From contig CM049317.1 of the NCBI GenBank assembly GCA_026874595.1, forward strand, positions 77,135,891 through 77,199,890: a stretch of DNA of 64,000 bases, in the 5' to 3' direction. This document shows positions 40,150-53,600 of this stretch, piece by piece. Positions within the stretch are counted from its first letter, which is position 1; every line of letters starts with the position of its first letter. The position numbers and the translations under genes are program-made. The DNA is from Sipunculus nudus (taxonomy: Eukaryota > Annelida > Sipuncula > Golfingiida > Sipunculidae). Below the pieces are notes generated by a model. That model made no database searches and was not told the DNA's origin. It was given only the letters and a program-made list of their open reading frames with translations.

Positions 40150-41343
40150 GATACAAGGGACCCTTGGGTCATGCCGCTCAGGTGAACTTTGTAACATTTT
40201 AGCAAACGCAGCATGTACTTCTTTTTTTATTTTTACATATAAGCATTTGAAAAGCTTGGAGGAAATGGCCTTGTTTTGGTGATTATCAAACACTAAATAT
40301 ATGAATGCAAGACAAATACTAGATGTGCACTTTTTGGACTACATCTAATTTAAGAAGTAAGAGCCTCACATGATCAAATATGGGTAAAACTATCTGAATT
40401 TTAACTATGTGAAAGTAATACATTTTTAAAATACCCACTGGGAATATATGAAACCCAGTAAAATATAGAATAAGCAAGAAAGTGGAGATCAGCTGTTGTA
40501 TAATAATACAAATTTAATTTATTGACTGTAAAATAATTGTAAAAAAAGACAAGCTAAGCTGGACCAAGTTGAAGACCAGTGAAGCCAGGCTGCCTGGAGT
40601 GAGGAGTGATTACATAACATCACCCACTACACACCACTGTTAAACTAGGCCAGCTGATATGAACAATGCTTGACATGGTGTCTAAAAACTTGAATAAAAG
40701 CTTCTCTTTTCAATCAATTCCTTTGAAATTTCAGATTTAAAAAGATTAAACTCTTATGTATACATGCTGTGAAAATTAAATCAACAGTCTGAACAGGAAA
40801 AACATGCCTTGGCTAAAGTTGGACAAAATTTAAGGTACTGATCTTATATTTATATTAATAACTTATAAAATTTGCAAAATTCAGATCTAATTTTGGGTAT
40901 ACATTGATTGTTGATTATTAAAAGTTATATCCCTGTCTCTAGCTTCAGCAATTCTCATGTTAAATGGGTAAATATATTTCTTGATGTTCGGGAAAATAAC
41001 TTCAAGAGTTTATTCAATACTGACCTATATCTGGTATGTACATAGCAAATGTATAGAGGAATATGTATAATGAAACTGATAAAAATGTTCAGTGATTTTG
41101 ATAATGGGCAGTCTTGAAGTGTAACAATGGGTTTTTAATGGAAAATTGAGGATTTTCCTTAATATCTCAAAGGACAGAAGACCTAGTGATCCAATTTTCA
41201 GTTTGGTCGGAGATTTTGGGGACATCTAACTGTGTATTGTAGGTCAAATTGTTTCAAAACATGCCCCGTTAACAGATGGCCGGACAGATGGACAAAGAAC
41301 CATGACTATAGCTCAGAGGTCTAATGGTCAGCTGAGCTATTAA
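40150..41343 (+). mobile_element. Dispersed element A, most complete copy (~1.2 kb)
   Basis: It starts ATACAAGGGACCCTTGGGTC (hairpin GACCC/GGGTC at 40159-40170), then GCTCAGGTGA. It ends with a GGACAGATGGAC-type run and the hairpin TAGCTCAG...TGAGCTA (41309-41339). The 5' GCTCAG and 3' CTGAGC form subterminal inverted repeats. Inner stretches recur at 47560-48199, 49500-50045 and 57921-58141 (for example gcaaaatttaaggtac and gaagtgtaacaatgggtttt). There is no coding capacity. The terminal design resembles elements B-D. Confidence 0.6.
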
Positions 41344-42837
41344 CCTTTTATGAAAGTAACGGTCATGTATAGTGCAAACATGTTGCCATATCTGTAACGT
41401 TTAGTTCCAATTTTTATTTTACGGTGACAACTATGGAATTACAATTAGTTTGCGTACATAAATGTTTATAAGTTTCACAGAAAATATGCATCTCTCTAGA
41501 TAAAAGCACAATATTATCAGTTGATGATGACTGGTTACAGTTCAAACCTGGCTTTTACATATAATACACTGTCACCGTAATGTCATGTCGTACTGTGACA
41601 CGTCAAACATGTATGTTAATTGATATACTGATTACTGCTTTTGTTACATATTATTCATACTTACCCTGTCATGAATAATCATAACAATTAGAGCAGTTTC
41701 ATAGTAAGATACAACAAAATTAATTACATAATTAACAGATCTACTAGACCGTTTGCTGGCCACTTAAAATGATACAACCAAGGACAAAAAGCTCAATTAT
41801 GATCAATTACCATTATGACACATCTGAACGTGAAGATTGTCTGTCATGCTAAAACCAAATACATAAGAGATCCTTCTCCATTTACACTGGTCCAGTATAC
41901 ACCGTATAAGAGTAACAGTCATGTGATGATGCTACAGTAAAAGCTATGTTCACAATCCACCTCAGTACTGCACCTGAACGACTGTTATTTTAAGCACAGC
42001 ATGCATGAATACAACTGTATCGTGGCCTATATCATTATGACATATACAAAATGATGTGAATGTAAGCCTGTCTATGTTTGATAATTATAAGCCTTCAAAT
42101 GTCTTGTCTACCTCTATATAAGCCTTTAATACTAAAGATGTGATGCTGGATATATTTTTTTTTTGTATTATCAGATGATCACTTAATCAGAAGTGAGTAC
42201 AGATAACACATTCCTTCAGGACTCTCCCCCCCCCCCCCCCCATCACTCCTGCTGTGTAGGCACTAGACCTTTGACTAGAACCGTGTGTTGTATGTGGTTT
42301 CCCTCCATCAAAGAAAACTTGATAAAGGTTATATTATCCACCACCTGTGTCTGACCTTCTGTCTGCCTGTGTACATTATACATGTTGAATTGAACTGTAA
42401 ACCTGCAGTGGTTGTTTTTTATGAAGAAAACAGTAGGTTAAATCTTGGAGGGGGATCTGGTTCTATATGATGTAGAATGTTTTTGCTGTAAAACTGTCAG
42501 CGTGTTAAAAATTTGTCAAGAAGTCATCAATTGATTTCAATACTGTATACCTTTGCAGAGATGCACAGTAGATGCAACTGTGCTCTGAATATGTTTACAG
42601 GCCAAGACTCAAGCTTTCACAGCTTTCACTGTCAGCAGAGCAAGAGAGGTACTGCTCTGAACCTGTGTGACCATGCATGTGGCGCACTTGTTTCAGCCAG
42701 GGGGGTACATGAACATGTATAAGATCGGCAGTTCATGATGAAATGCAGTGAGCATGGGCCAGTTCAATAAAACAAGTGGCCATTAGGACAGAGGTGTATG
42801 TCAGGGCATGTTTGGCTGCACTGTCAGTGCTTCAACT
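41344..42837. other. Intergenic, with a poly-C run
   Basis: Unique DNA. A run of about 15 C at 42226-42241 is the only notable feature. Short open frames here lack any recognised domain or splice context. Confidence 0.55.
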
Positions 42838-43328
42838 GTGACAGCTCAGACTGCTCCATCTGTGACAGCCAAGATGACTCCATCTGTGACTGCTCCATCT
42901 GTGACAGCCAAGATGGCTCCATCTGTGACAGCTCCATCTGTGACAGCCAAGATGGCTCCATTTGTGACAGCAGTGACTGCTCCACCTGTGATAGCTCCAT
43001 CTGGTACAGCCGTGATGGTTCCATCTGTGACAGCCAAGAAGGCTACATCTGTGACAGTCGAGATGGTTCTATCTGTGACAGCAAGATAGCTCCATCTGTG
43101 ACAGCGGAGATGGCTAAATCTGTGACAGCTGAGATGGCTCCATCTGTGACAGCTGAGATGGCTACATCTGTGACAGCTGTGATAGCTCCATCTGTGACAG
43201 CTGAGGTGATTCCAGCTGTGATAGCCTAGATGGCTCCATCTGTGACAGCTGAGGTGATTCCATCTCTGACAGATGAGATGGCTCTTTCTGTGACAGCTGA
43301 GGTGGCTCAATCTGTAACAGATCAAGTC
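42838..43328. repeat. 24-bp minisatellite (about 20 units)
   Basis: The unit is about TCCATCTGTGACAGCTGAGA plus TGGC, with variants (agccaagatggc, agctgtgatagc). Since 24 is a multiple of three it gives stable peptide repeats in several frames and on both strands: SICDSQDG, PSVTAEMA, LSQMEPSW. The longest + frame is 143 codons (42798-43229) and starts outside the array. With several frames open at once and no signal, domain or splice context, I read it as non-coding. Confidence 0.9.
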
Positions 43329-44275
43329 TCAGCCTGTGTGCTAAAGTTAATATATAAAGCAAAGAGTCTGTTGGGTTGACTGCTCCAACATGTGGGCACT
43401 GTTCCTGTAGCTGCTCCAGTTATATATACGTCAATGTATGTCTTGAGGTTAGGTCTTGAGTGTATTTACATGTATTAACAATCATATGGCTTTGTTCATG
43501 TCTGCTGGAGGTCATGCACTGTATTCCTTATTAGACTAGGCTAAAACTGTATCAACAAATATAACATGTTATAGATGACACAGGGCACAACAATGTAATC
43601 AAATGTAACACATGCTGATATACTAAAACCAGACTTTGTAGTTACATCTATGGTATTTACCTAATGCTCTTGTTCTAACACACGCATACACACACACAAG
43701 ACACACAAGTATGCACAAATACACCCTAATAATCTTTGCTTGGCTCAATGGTTATCACTAAGCTTTAATGTACAAAATAATTTTAGAGCTGTCATCCCCC
43801 ACACACAATGGGCCAGTCTGAAAAGTGCCACCCCTCACACACAATGGATCAATCCAACAGCACCATTAAAGTATTAACAGTATCATTGAGGCACCCATTC
43901 GGCAAATCACAAACACATGATCAGAAGACACACAATCACATCAACCAAGCATGCTGTAGGTTAAAGATGTTCGTTTTGTTGTAGTCAACTCCACTTATCC
44001 CTTGAATATAAAAATATAATTTACCACAACAATCCCACATATACTCCCATCAGACATTTTTTTTAAAGTTTACAACATTAATTGTGACCAAATGAAGGGT
44101 GGAACACAGCAAAAACACCTTATACTGCAATACAAAACAAAAGTTACCAATACCTACATACATTACATCAATATCTACTGCAATAATTACAACAGGGTAT
44201 CTGGGTCACTGAGCACACTGACTGACCAAATTAAATGCATGGCCTGCTTGGCTGGTAGTCTAATGATAATAAACC
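43329..44275. other. Intergenic spacer downstream of both genes
   Basis: Unique DNA with CA-rich stretches near 43681-43715. The convergent genes end on either side of this region. Confidence 0.55.
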
Positions 44276-44281
44276 TTTATT
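44276..44281 (-). terminator. Poly(A) signal AATAAA of the LMBR1-like gene
   Basis: TTTATT on the + strand reads AATAAA on the - strand, 134 bp past the TAA stop; a plausible short 3' UTR. A (CA)n run at 44350-44372 lies inside that UTR. Confidence 0.6.
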
Positions 44282-44414
44282 ATTGCACTTTGACAGAGTA
44301 CCGCAGGATGCGTTGGACCTTGGAATGCTTGCGCCACTGAAGCTTTGCGCACACTCACACACACACACACAACTGCAGGAAACCTCACATTGGCCGGATA
44401 ATATTTGTGTACGT

Positions 44415-44662
44415 TTAGTCTTCTTTGATATGGGACGCATCCCCATTTTGTGTCACGGACGTTGTGATGCGCCTCTCCCGTTCTCTTTTGAAAGCCATCC
44501 GCAGACGTTGGTAAAGTTCTCTGCGTAATGTTGATGTGAATGTTGTGAATAGACAAAGCGCCGTGGCAACCGCAAAGACAACATTGTAAAGGAGGATAAT
44601 ATAGAAGTTTCCAAGCCACTCCATCCGGCCAAAGTCTCCAAGAAGATCAAAATTGGTGATTC
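44415..44662 (-). CDS. LMBR1: LMBR1-like last exon
   Basis: Acceptor tttgtattttcccag on the - strand, 248 bp, first two bases complete a Gly codon. It encodes GITNFDLLGDFGRMEWLGNF, a membrane segment YIILLYNVVFAVATALCLF, then a basic tail ending SHIKED and TAA (44417-44415). The tail has an Arg/Glu-rich cluster (RERERR). Confidence 0.93.
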
Positions 44663-47600
44663 CTGGGAAAATACAAATAACCATGGTTTTAAACACCTGT
44701 TAAACAAGACTGACAGAAGTGGTATTTTATCACGCTAACATTTATGTAACTAAGCACAGTTAGATAAAAGTTCATGAAAAGTTGTCCTAAGTAGAACTCC
44801 AATTAAGAGCATATATAGCAGGTGCCCTAATGACTTTTAGGACATTTCCATATCTGTTACTAGTGTTAAATACATAGAATGGCACAAGGCTACATAATAG
44901 GATAAATATGAAGCTGGTACATAAAATTTAATTCCACCTGACTTTGTTTTAATTCTGCACTTAATAAAATTTATTCATCAGTCTGAAAGTTTTATGGAAC
45001 AGTATATTAAATTTTCATTTGTAACTGAAAGACAGAAACTGCAAAAAGTCGAATCAGCTGTTATCAATAAATTTTTGTAAAACAATGCCTGAACAGGGAT
45101 GAATCAATCATTCTTTAATCCACTCCTCTGGATCCTTATATGTTTAATTCAGATTTAAGTAATTGTACTTAAGTATATAATACTTTAGTGACTTAGTAAA
45201 GACATTAATTATCCGTTATATTTGTAGACTGCTAATTTATCATATTCCTGTTATTTGTTTGTATAGAGCATTTGGAAATAATTTTTTTGAGCACTATGTA
45301 AATTATTATGAAAACTTCTTTTTCTTCTACTTCTTACTGTTCAAATCTATAGTGTAAGGTGGGCAAACTACAAAATCTCCTGGCCCATGGCATCCATAGG
45401 GTCTATTTGTGTAACCCTCACCTGTTCTTGCTCTTTGATGTCAATTTATGCAGTCACACAATCTTCGTTTGATGAGATAACTGTACTTACCAAGTGTTCG
45501 AGAAAGTACCGGCAGGGCTGAGCTTAAGATGAGGATTACCACACAGTTCCCAATAACTTTGGTCATGGATGTATCGTGCCATATTGGCCGCAGCTGGGTA
45601 CACAAGGGCAGTGTGTAGAAACCTACTGTGGAGGCAGACATACAGTATCTGTGTTATAGTTAAGGTAACACCTGTCTTACCTATATACCTCAAGAAAATA
45701 GAAATATAAACTGATTTATTAACCCTGTTATCTAGGAATCTGTGATTACTTTTATTTAAAACATGTAAATATGGTTCAAAACTGAACTGACACCCTGTCA
45801 AGGATGGTTATATAATCATTTATGATTTTTCATGAGTTGTTCGATTCTCTGGAATAAGAACTACAACTGAATTTTTACTCTAGCCTTGGGCTCTTTTGTA
45901 ATTATACCCACCTACGTTTGTTTGTTTTATATTTGGTAAGGCAGTGAATGTAAGATTGGTACCTATACATATGTACGGGTAACATTACATGATATCACAT
46001 CTTAGGTTTTCCTTCAAAGTCATCATCAGACGCCCCTTTCTTACTTTTTACCACAGTAATGGGGGATAACATTAACAAACAATCAGTGAAAGATACTGCG
46101 TGATGAAGGATACAATATCAATACTACTTCAATCGTAGCTCCAAGTGGCCCCAAGGCAGACAGAGAGGTTAACCCTAGCACCATCTCCTGTAAAATATAG
46201 CACGGATCCATCATCATCAAATTCACACAAATACATCCACTAACAGCACTACGCAAATATGACTTAAGTGTATAAAGTTAATGACAATAAAATTATGAAG
46301 AATTTAAAATAAAATCTACTCATCCTGGTAAACATGAAAATTGTGCCTGAATGAAAGTACAAAATCATTTTGGAATGGTTTTTGAAGCATTCACAAGACA
46401 GCTTAAAATGTTTCCCATTCCTGGTAAACCACAATGGTTTGTGTAACGTGTACTGTATTTGCGAGTCTTAACGTTCCCAAAACAAGGGACCTATGGGTCA
46501 CGGCGCTCAGCTGTTATATATGATTAAAAAATGATTTAGAAATGAGGCACTTGCTGGTTTTATGTGGTAAAAAAATAAGCTGTATTATGATTTGTTGTTT
46601 AGCTTATGTATGATTTTGATAGTACCTTTGGAGACAGGGAAGAGGATTGATTTCATTTATTTTATTAACAAATGGAGTGCTATTGTCACACAGATTTTGA
46701 CTTGGCCATATAACTTATAAGCGGAACATATAATATAAGAGTTTAACTATTTATTGAAAAAAATTACAAATATTGTCCCAAATATAATTTTTATTAAAAT
46801 AATAAGAGAATCGTATGATTTTTTAAAATAAAATATAACTGAAGTGATTATTAAAATAATATTAAAGAATATATTCATGAATGCATTCATGAATACATTT
46901 TGAAAGTATTTGCACTGATATTCATATACTTTCATTTTTACCTGAATTCCCATTCTTATGAAAGAAATTTTATCATGGAGTACATATTCATATTCATATT
47001 TATTTAAATACAGGTGCAAAGTATTCGCATTATGTCTGGTATTTATTCAGTTTTCACCAAACAATGATGTTGAGAATCCAGAATATACAAAATTCACACA
47101 TTTAAATAATGATCATAAGTACCTGGTTTTATGGCTTTTATTTATATTAAAAAAATGAATGTAATATATTCATTTTGGAATAATTTCACATCAATGTACA
47201 CACTAGACACAGTAGGAATCTAGATTAATATTATCAACTGCATCTTTGTCTATCATTAATTTCCTTCATATGATCCCTAATGATTAGTAATGAATAATAT
47301 GATTTACTTTTTTATCATTAAAATTGAACTGAAAAATACCGTAGGTGACTGCATGGTGTTATTTGGAATACGTGACATTCTATCCATCGATACAAGATTC
47401 TTATATCATCAGTAACTCAAGTTACTTTCCTCTTATTATCAACTAACAATTTCCTTTTCTATTTTTCTTTAATTTGTTATTAAAAATCAATAAAAATTTA
47501 TTAATTTATTGTTATGTTGTTGGTTAAAACTACTAGATGAGTTGGGTTGGACACCTGGATCAATTGTGGCTGGCCATAAGCTGCCTGGCTGCCCCACTTA

Positions 47601-50600
47601 ATGCCTCGCCTCAAGCATGCATAATTTGCTGAAAGTTCAACAATGTAAAACATACAGGTGACTCAAGAGGGGCTAGAGAGAGCCAAGGTCTGACATGGTC
47701 TCATAAAAACATTAATAAAAGCTACAATCTTTGGCCAATTTCTTTCAGCTTTCTAAACTGAAAAGCTGAAATCCTTATGTGTGCATGATATGAAAATTAT
47801 ATCAACAGTGCTCACAGGAAACAAACGTGCCATGGTCAAAGTTGGGCAAAATTTAAGGTACTAATTTTATATTTATCCTAATAACTTATAAAATTTGAAA
47901 AATTCAGAACTAATTTTGGGTATTTAATTGAATCTTGATTAAATAATGTTACATCCCTGACAAAAAATCTCTAGCTTAAGCAATCCTCTTGTTAAGGAAG
48001 TAAATGTATTTCTTGATTTTTTACAAAGTACATTATGTTTTGGCCCATAACTTAAAACAATTAGGCAATACTGACATCATTTTTGGCATTTGCATAGAGA
48101 ATGTATAGAAAAATATGTATATTATATATGATTAAAGTCAGATCAGTGGTTTTGATATTAGGCAGTCTTGAAGTGTAACAATGGGTTTTTAATGGAAAAA
48201 CTAGAATACGGGTAGTCGACAAGCAACTACGTGTATCCGCCTAAATCAGAGTGGAACGGGTGAAGTGAGGCATGGATTGAGTGGCAAGGGGAAATAGAGT
48301 GTTGCATATTAGCATGTATGTCTGCAGCCAAATTGTGTATGTAGGTTGCCCCCCCTACGACAAAATCCAGAAAGCCGTCCAAGTTGTATACATATGCAAA
48401 ATTTAAGGCAGATAAGTCAAACCACTACATGTATATGAGTGATTTTAGCCCACGGCAGACAAACAGATGGACGCTGAGCAAAAATGGTTGCAGGTGAAGC
48501 CACCAGTTTTGTGTATGATAAAGAGCTATGTGAGAACTATACACATGCAAAACTTTGGCCCAATCGGTCAAACGGTTCCCAAGATATGAGCTTGGATGTC
48601 TGCTGAATAAACTAGAATGCAGGTGGCGCCACCTGTCATAAAATCAAGAGAGCTGTCGGGGATGTATAAACCTGCAAAATTTTAGGCAGATATGTCAAAC
48701 CACTGCCGAGATATGAGTGATTTTATCCCATGGCAGACAAACAGACAGGAGCTGTGCAAAAATGGCTGCAGGTGGCGCCACCAGTTTTGCGTATGATGAA
48801 GAGCTATGTGAGATCTATACACATGCAAAATTTTGGCCCAATCGGTCAAACGGTTCCCAAGATATGAGCTTGGATGTCTGCAGCGTAAACGTGAATGTAG
48901 GTGGCGCCACCTGTCATAAAATCATAAAAGCTTTCCAGGATGTATACGCATGCCGAATTTCAGGTGAATTAGTCAAGTCACTGCAGAGATATGAGTGATT
49001 TTAACCCAAGGCAGATGAACAGATGGACACTGTGCAAACATGGTTGCAGGTGGCGCCACCATTTTTTGTGTATGTTATAAAGCTCTCCAAGGGCTACATT
49101 TGTGCAAAAAAATTTTCCTGATCGGTCAAACGGTTCCCGAGATATGTGGGTTTATGTGTGGAAACAGACGCACAAACGGACGCAGAGCGCAGAGGAAAGG
49201 TCAGAGGTCAAAACAAAATCGGGGCGCAGCAGTTCACATGTGACCCGAACATAATCCCGGGTTTCGTAAAATTCCGCCTAGCGGTTACGGAGGAGTTCTC
49301 CGGACACCTACGCGGCGGCGGCGGCGTGCAGCTGAAAACATAGTATCCGCAAAACTCTGTTTTGGCGGATACAATGAAGTTTTTCATTAATATCTTGAAG
49401 GTATTAAGTCCTAGTAACCAATTTCTTGGCATGGTAGGGGATTTTTGAGACATCTTATTGTATGCCATATTTTAGGAACTGAGAGCTGAAGCTGGGGAGC
49501 TGAGCTCTTGCAAACTGCATGACACTAGCTTGATGTAAACAATATGTTACATGGTGCTTGAAAACTTAAATAAAATCTACAGTTTTTGATAAACTGGTTT
49601 CACATTTTTGGTGTTAACAGGCAAAATACTAACAAAAACATGATGTGAACATTAAATCCACAGTACTTACAGGAAAAAAAACGTGCCATGGTCAAAGTTG
49701 GGCAAAATTTAAGGTACCAATTTTTTATTTTTGTTAATATTTTATAAAATTTAAAAGATTTTGATCTAATTTTGCATATACAATTTGATTAATTAAAGTT
49801 ATATTACTGGAAAAAAGTCCATAGCTTTAACATGTTTTGTGTTAAGTGATCAAATATCTTTCCTGATTTTTTACAAAATGCATTATGTTTGGGCCCATAA
49901 CTTTTTTAAATTATATAATACAGACATTATTTCTGGCATGTACATAGGAACTATATAGAGGAATATTTATGGTAAATATGAGGAAAAACAGATAAGTGGT
50001 TTTGATATTAGGCAGTCCTGAAATGTGAAAATAGGTTTTTAATAAACAAGGCCTACAGGCCTAATGCGAACCTGTGCAAAGTTTAGGAGTATGAATGGAG
50101 GTTTATTTTTAAAATTTAATATTGATCCTCCTAAGTCCTGCATATCTACCTTAGTCATTATGATTTCAGCAAAATGGACGTTTCTGACCTGCAAGTTTCG
50201 GTCAAGGACATTTTAAAACCAGAATATGGGTAGTCGACAAGCCACTATGTGTATCCGCAGAAATCGGGTGGGACGGGTGAAGTGAGGCATGGATTTAGTG
50301 GCAAGGGGAACAGAGCTTGGTGTGTTGCATATTAGCATGGATGTCTGCAGCATAAACGTGAATGTAGGTGGTGCCACCTGTCATAAAATCGAGAAAACTG
50401 TCCAGGATGTATAAACCTGCAAAATTTCAGGTGGATAAGGCAAACCACTGGCGAGATATGAGTGATTTTATCCCAAGGCAGATCAACAGATAGATGCTGT
50501 GCATAAGTGGTTGCAGGTTGTGCCAAGAGCTATGTAAGATCTATACACATGCAAAGTTTTGGCCTAATCGGTCAAACAGTTCCCGAGATATGAGCTTGGA

Positions 50601-53600
50601 TGTCTGCAGAGTAAATGTGAATGTAGGTGGCGACACCTGTCATAAAATCAAGAAAGCTGTCAAGGATGTAAAATACCTGCAAAATTTCAGGTGGATAAGT
50701 CAAACCACTGCTGAGATATGAGTGATTTTAACCTAAGGCAGATGAACAGATGGATGCTGTGCATAAATGGTTGCAGGTGGCACCACCAGTTTTGCCTATG
50801 ATGAAGAGCTATGTGAGATCTATACACATGTACAATTTTGGCCTAATCGGTCAAACGGTTCCTGAGATATAAGCTTGAATGTCTGCAGAGTAAACGTGAA
50901 TGTAGGTGGCGCCACCTGTCATAAAATAGAGAAAGCTGTCAAGGATGAAAAAAAAAATGCAAAATTTCAAGTGGAAAAGTCAAACCACTGCTGAGATATG
51001 AGTGATTTTAACCTAAGGCAGATGAACAGATGGACGCTGTGCATAAATGGTTGCAGGTTGCACCACCAGTTTTGCCTATGATGAAGAGCTATGTGAGATC
51101 TATACACATGCAAAATTTTGGCCTAATCGGTCTAACGGTTCCTGAGATATGAGCTCGGATGTCTGCAAAGTAAATGTGAATGTAGGTGGCGACACCTGTC
51201 ATAAAATCAAGAAACCTGTCCAGGATGTATAAAACTGCAAATTCAGGTGGATAAGTCAAACCACTGCTGAGATATGAGTGATTTTATCCAAAGGCAGATG
51301 AACAGATGGACACTGTGCATAAGTGGTTGCAGGTGGCACCACCAGTTTTGTCTATGATGAAGAGCTATGTAAGATCTATACACATGCAAAATTTTGGCCC
51401 AATCGGTCAAAGGGTTCCCGAGATATGAGCTTGGATGTCTGCAGAGTAAATGTAAATGTAGGTGGCGCCACCTGTAATAAAATCGAGAAACCTGTCCAGG
51501 ATGTATAAACCTGCAAAATTTCAGGCGGATAAGTCAAACCACTGCTGATATATGAGCGATTTTATCCCAAGGCAGATGACAAATGGATGCTGTGCATAAG
51601 TGGTTGCAGGTGGCGCCACCAGTTATGCCTATAATGAAGAGCTATGTGAGATCTATACACAAGCAAAATTTTGGCCAAATCGGTCAAACGGTTCCCGAGA
51701 TATGAGCTTGAATGTCTGCAGAGTAAACGTGAATGTAGGTGGCGCAACCTGTCATGAAATCAAGAAACCTGTCCAGGATGTATAAAACTGCAAAATTTCA
51801 GGTGGATAAGTCAAACCACTGCTGAGATATGAGTGATTTTATCCAAAGGCAGATGAACAGATGGACACTGTGCATAAGTGGTTGCAGGTGGCACCACCAG
51901 TTTTGCCTATGATGAAGAGCTATGTAAGATCTATACACATGCAAAATTTTGGCCCAATCGGTCAAACGGTTCCCGAGATATGAGCTTGGATGTCAGCAGA
52001 GTAAATGTGAATGTAGGTGGCGCCACCTGTCGTAAAATAAAGAAAGCTGTCCAGGATGTATAAACCTGCAAAATTTCAGGTGGATAAGTCAAACCACTGC
52101 TGAGATATGAGTAATATTATCCCAAGGCAGATGAACAGATGGACGCTGTGCAAAAATGGTTGCAGGTGGCGCCACCATTTTTAGTGTATGTTATAAAGCT
52201 ATCAAAGGGCTACATTTGTGCAAAATTTTTAGCCTGATCGGTCAAACGGTTCCCGAGATATGTGGGTTTATGTGTGTAAACAGACGCACAAATGGACACT
52301 GGGCAGCAAGGAAAGGTCAGAGGTCAACCAAAAATGAAGGCGCAGCAGTTCACATGTGACCTGATGATAAACCCGATTTGCTTAAAATGCAAACCAAGTT
52401 TTTTCAAACAGTTGAAAGATATAGTTCCAATAATCTGGGAATTCTGCATCTAAACATTGTATCCAGACGTCTAGACGCTGTGTCTAGACGTCTAGACACA
52501 TTGTCTAGACACCCCCCCCCCCCAGCCAGGTCAGTTGCCATGGTGATGTCTGGACCCCACCTGTTTGTACTGAGTGACCTCTTGACTTGGCTGCATGAAG
52601 TCAAATCTGTTTTCAAATACAGAAATCCTTTTTCAATTGGCTAAAATGCTTTTTTAAAACTGTATTTACCCAATCTATTCTTATACAAGTGACCCATGGG
52701 TCATGATGCTCAGCTGCCAAGCATGACCTGCGACATCATGGGCTGCGATTCACAACTAGTAAAATTGTTGCAGAACCTATATGCCAATTTTGATTAAACT
52801 TTCTACATTGCCATAAATTCTTATCATATATGTCTGGTTAAAACATAGTGAACTAGATATTTCTTTGCACCGCAGGTGCCAGAGTATCCCCAGACATAGT
52901 AGCCCCCCCCCCCCTTTAAGAATAGGCCCCCATTTTTAGCAGCATATACTGACACTTGGCAAGCAATTATTGTTTCTTCAATCTATCAATCCACAATCTT
53001 TTTGAAGATGTTGGTCCTGTGACCTTGACCTTTGACCTCATGACCCAAAAATCAATTGGGGTCTTGCTTTTTCAATGGGACATATATAAGTCAAGTTTGA
53101 AATCTATACATCAATAAAAGCAGGAATTATCATCCAGAAACTAATTTTTGGACAGATGGCTCCTGTGGCCTTGACCTTTGACCATGTGACCCCAAAATTG
53201 ATATTGATCATCCACTTTTATATATAAATCAATAGAGGTCAAGATTTATTGATGGGCCATATATAAGTCAGGTTTGAAATCCATATATTAATCCAAGCTT
53301 GAATTATCATCTCTGGAACTAATTTTTGGACAGATGGCTCCTGTGACTTTCACCTTTGACCTTGTGACCTCACAACTGACAGGCGTCTTCCTCTTTTGGC
53401 AGGGGAACTGTATGTGCAAGATGAAATGTCTGAGATGAAATGTTTGGCTGAAAATGCATCCACATCTTTTTGAAGATGTGTCCTGTGACCTTGACCTTTG
53501 ACCTCATGATCCCAAAATCAATTCGGGTCTTGCTTTTTCAATGGGACATATACAAGTCAAGTTTGAAATCCATACATCAATAAAAGCAGGCATTATCATT

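Noticed and set aside
45601-45640. Nearer acceptor tccacag for the LMBR1 exon at 45491-45648
   Set aside because: It would drop YCMSAST and break the match in length with the family; the aacacag acceptor keeps both frame and conserved residues.
48717-52360. Recurring open frames (MVAGGATSFAYDEELCKIYT type) as a gene family
   Set aside because: They recur with the ~278-bp repeat of element B, stop at the same place in each unit and match no family.
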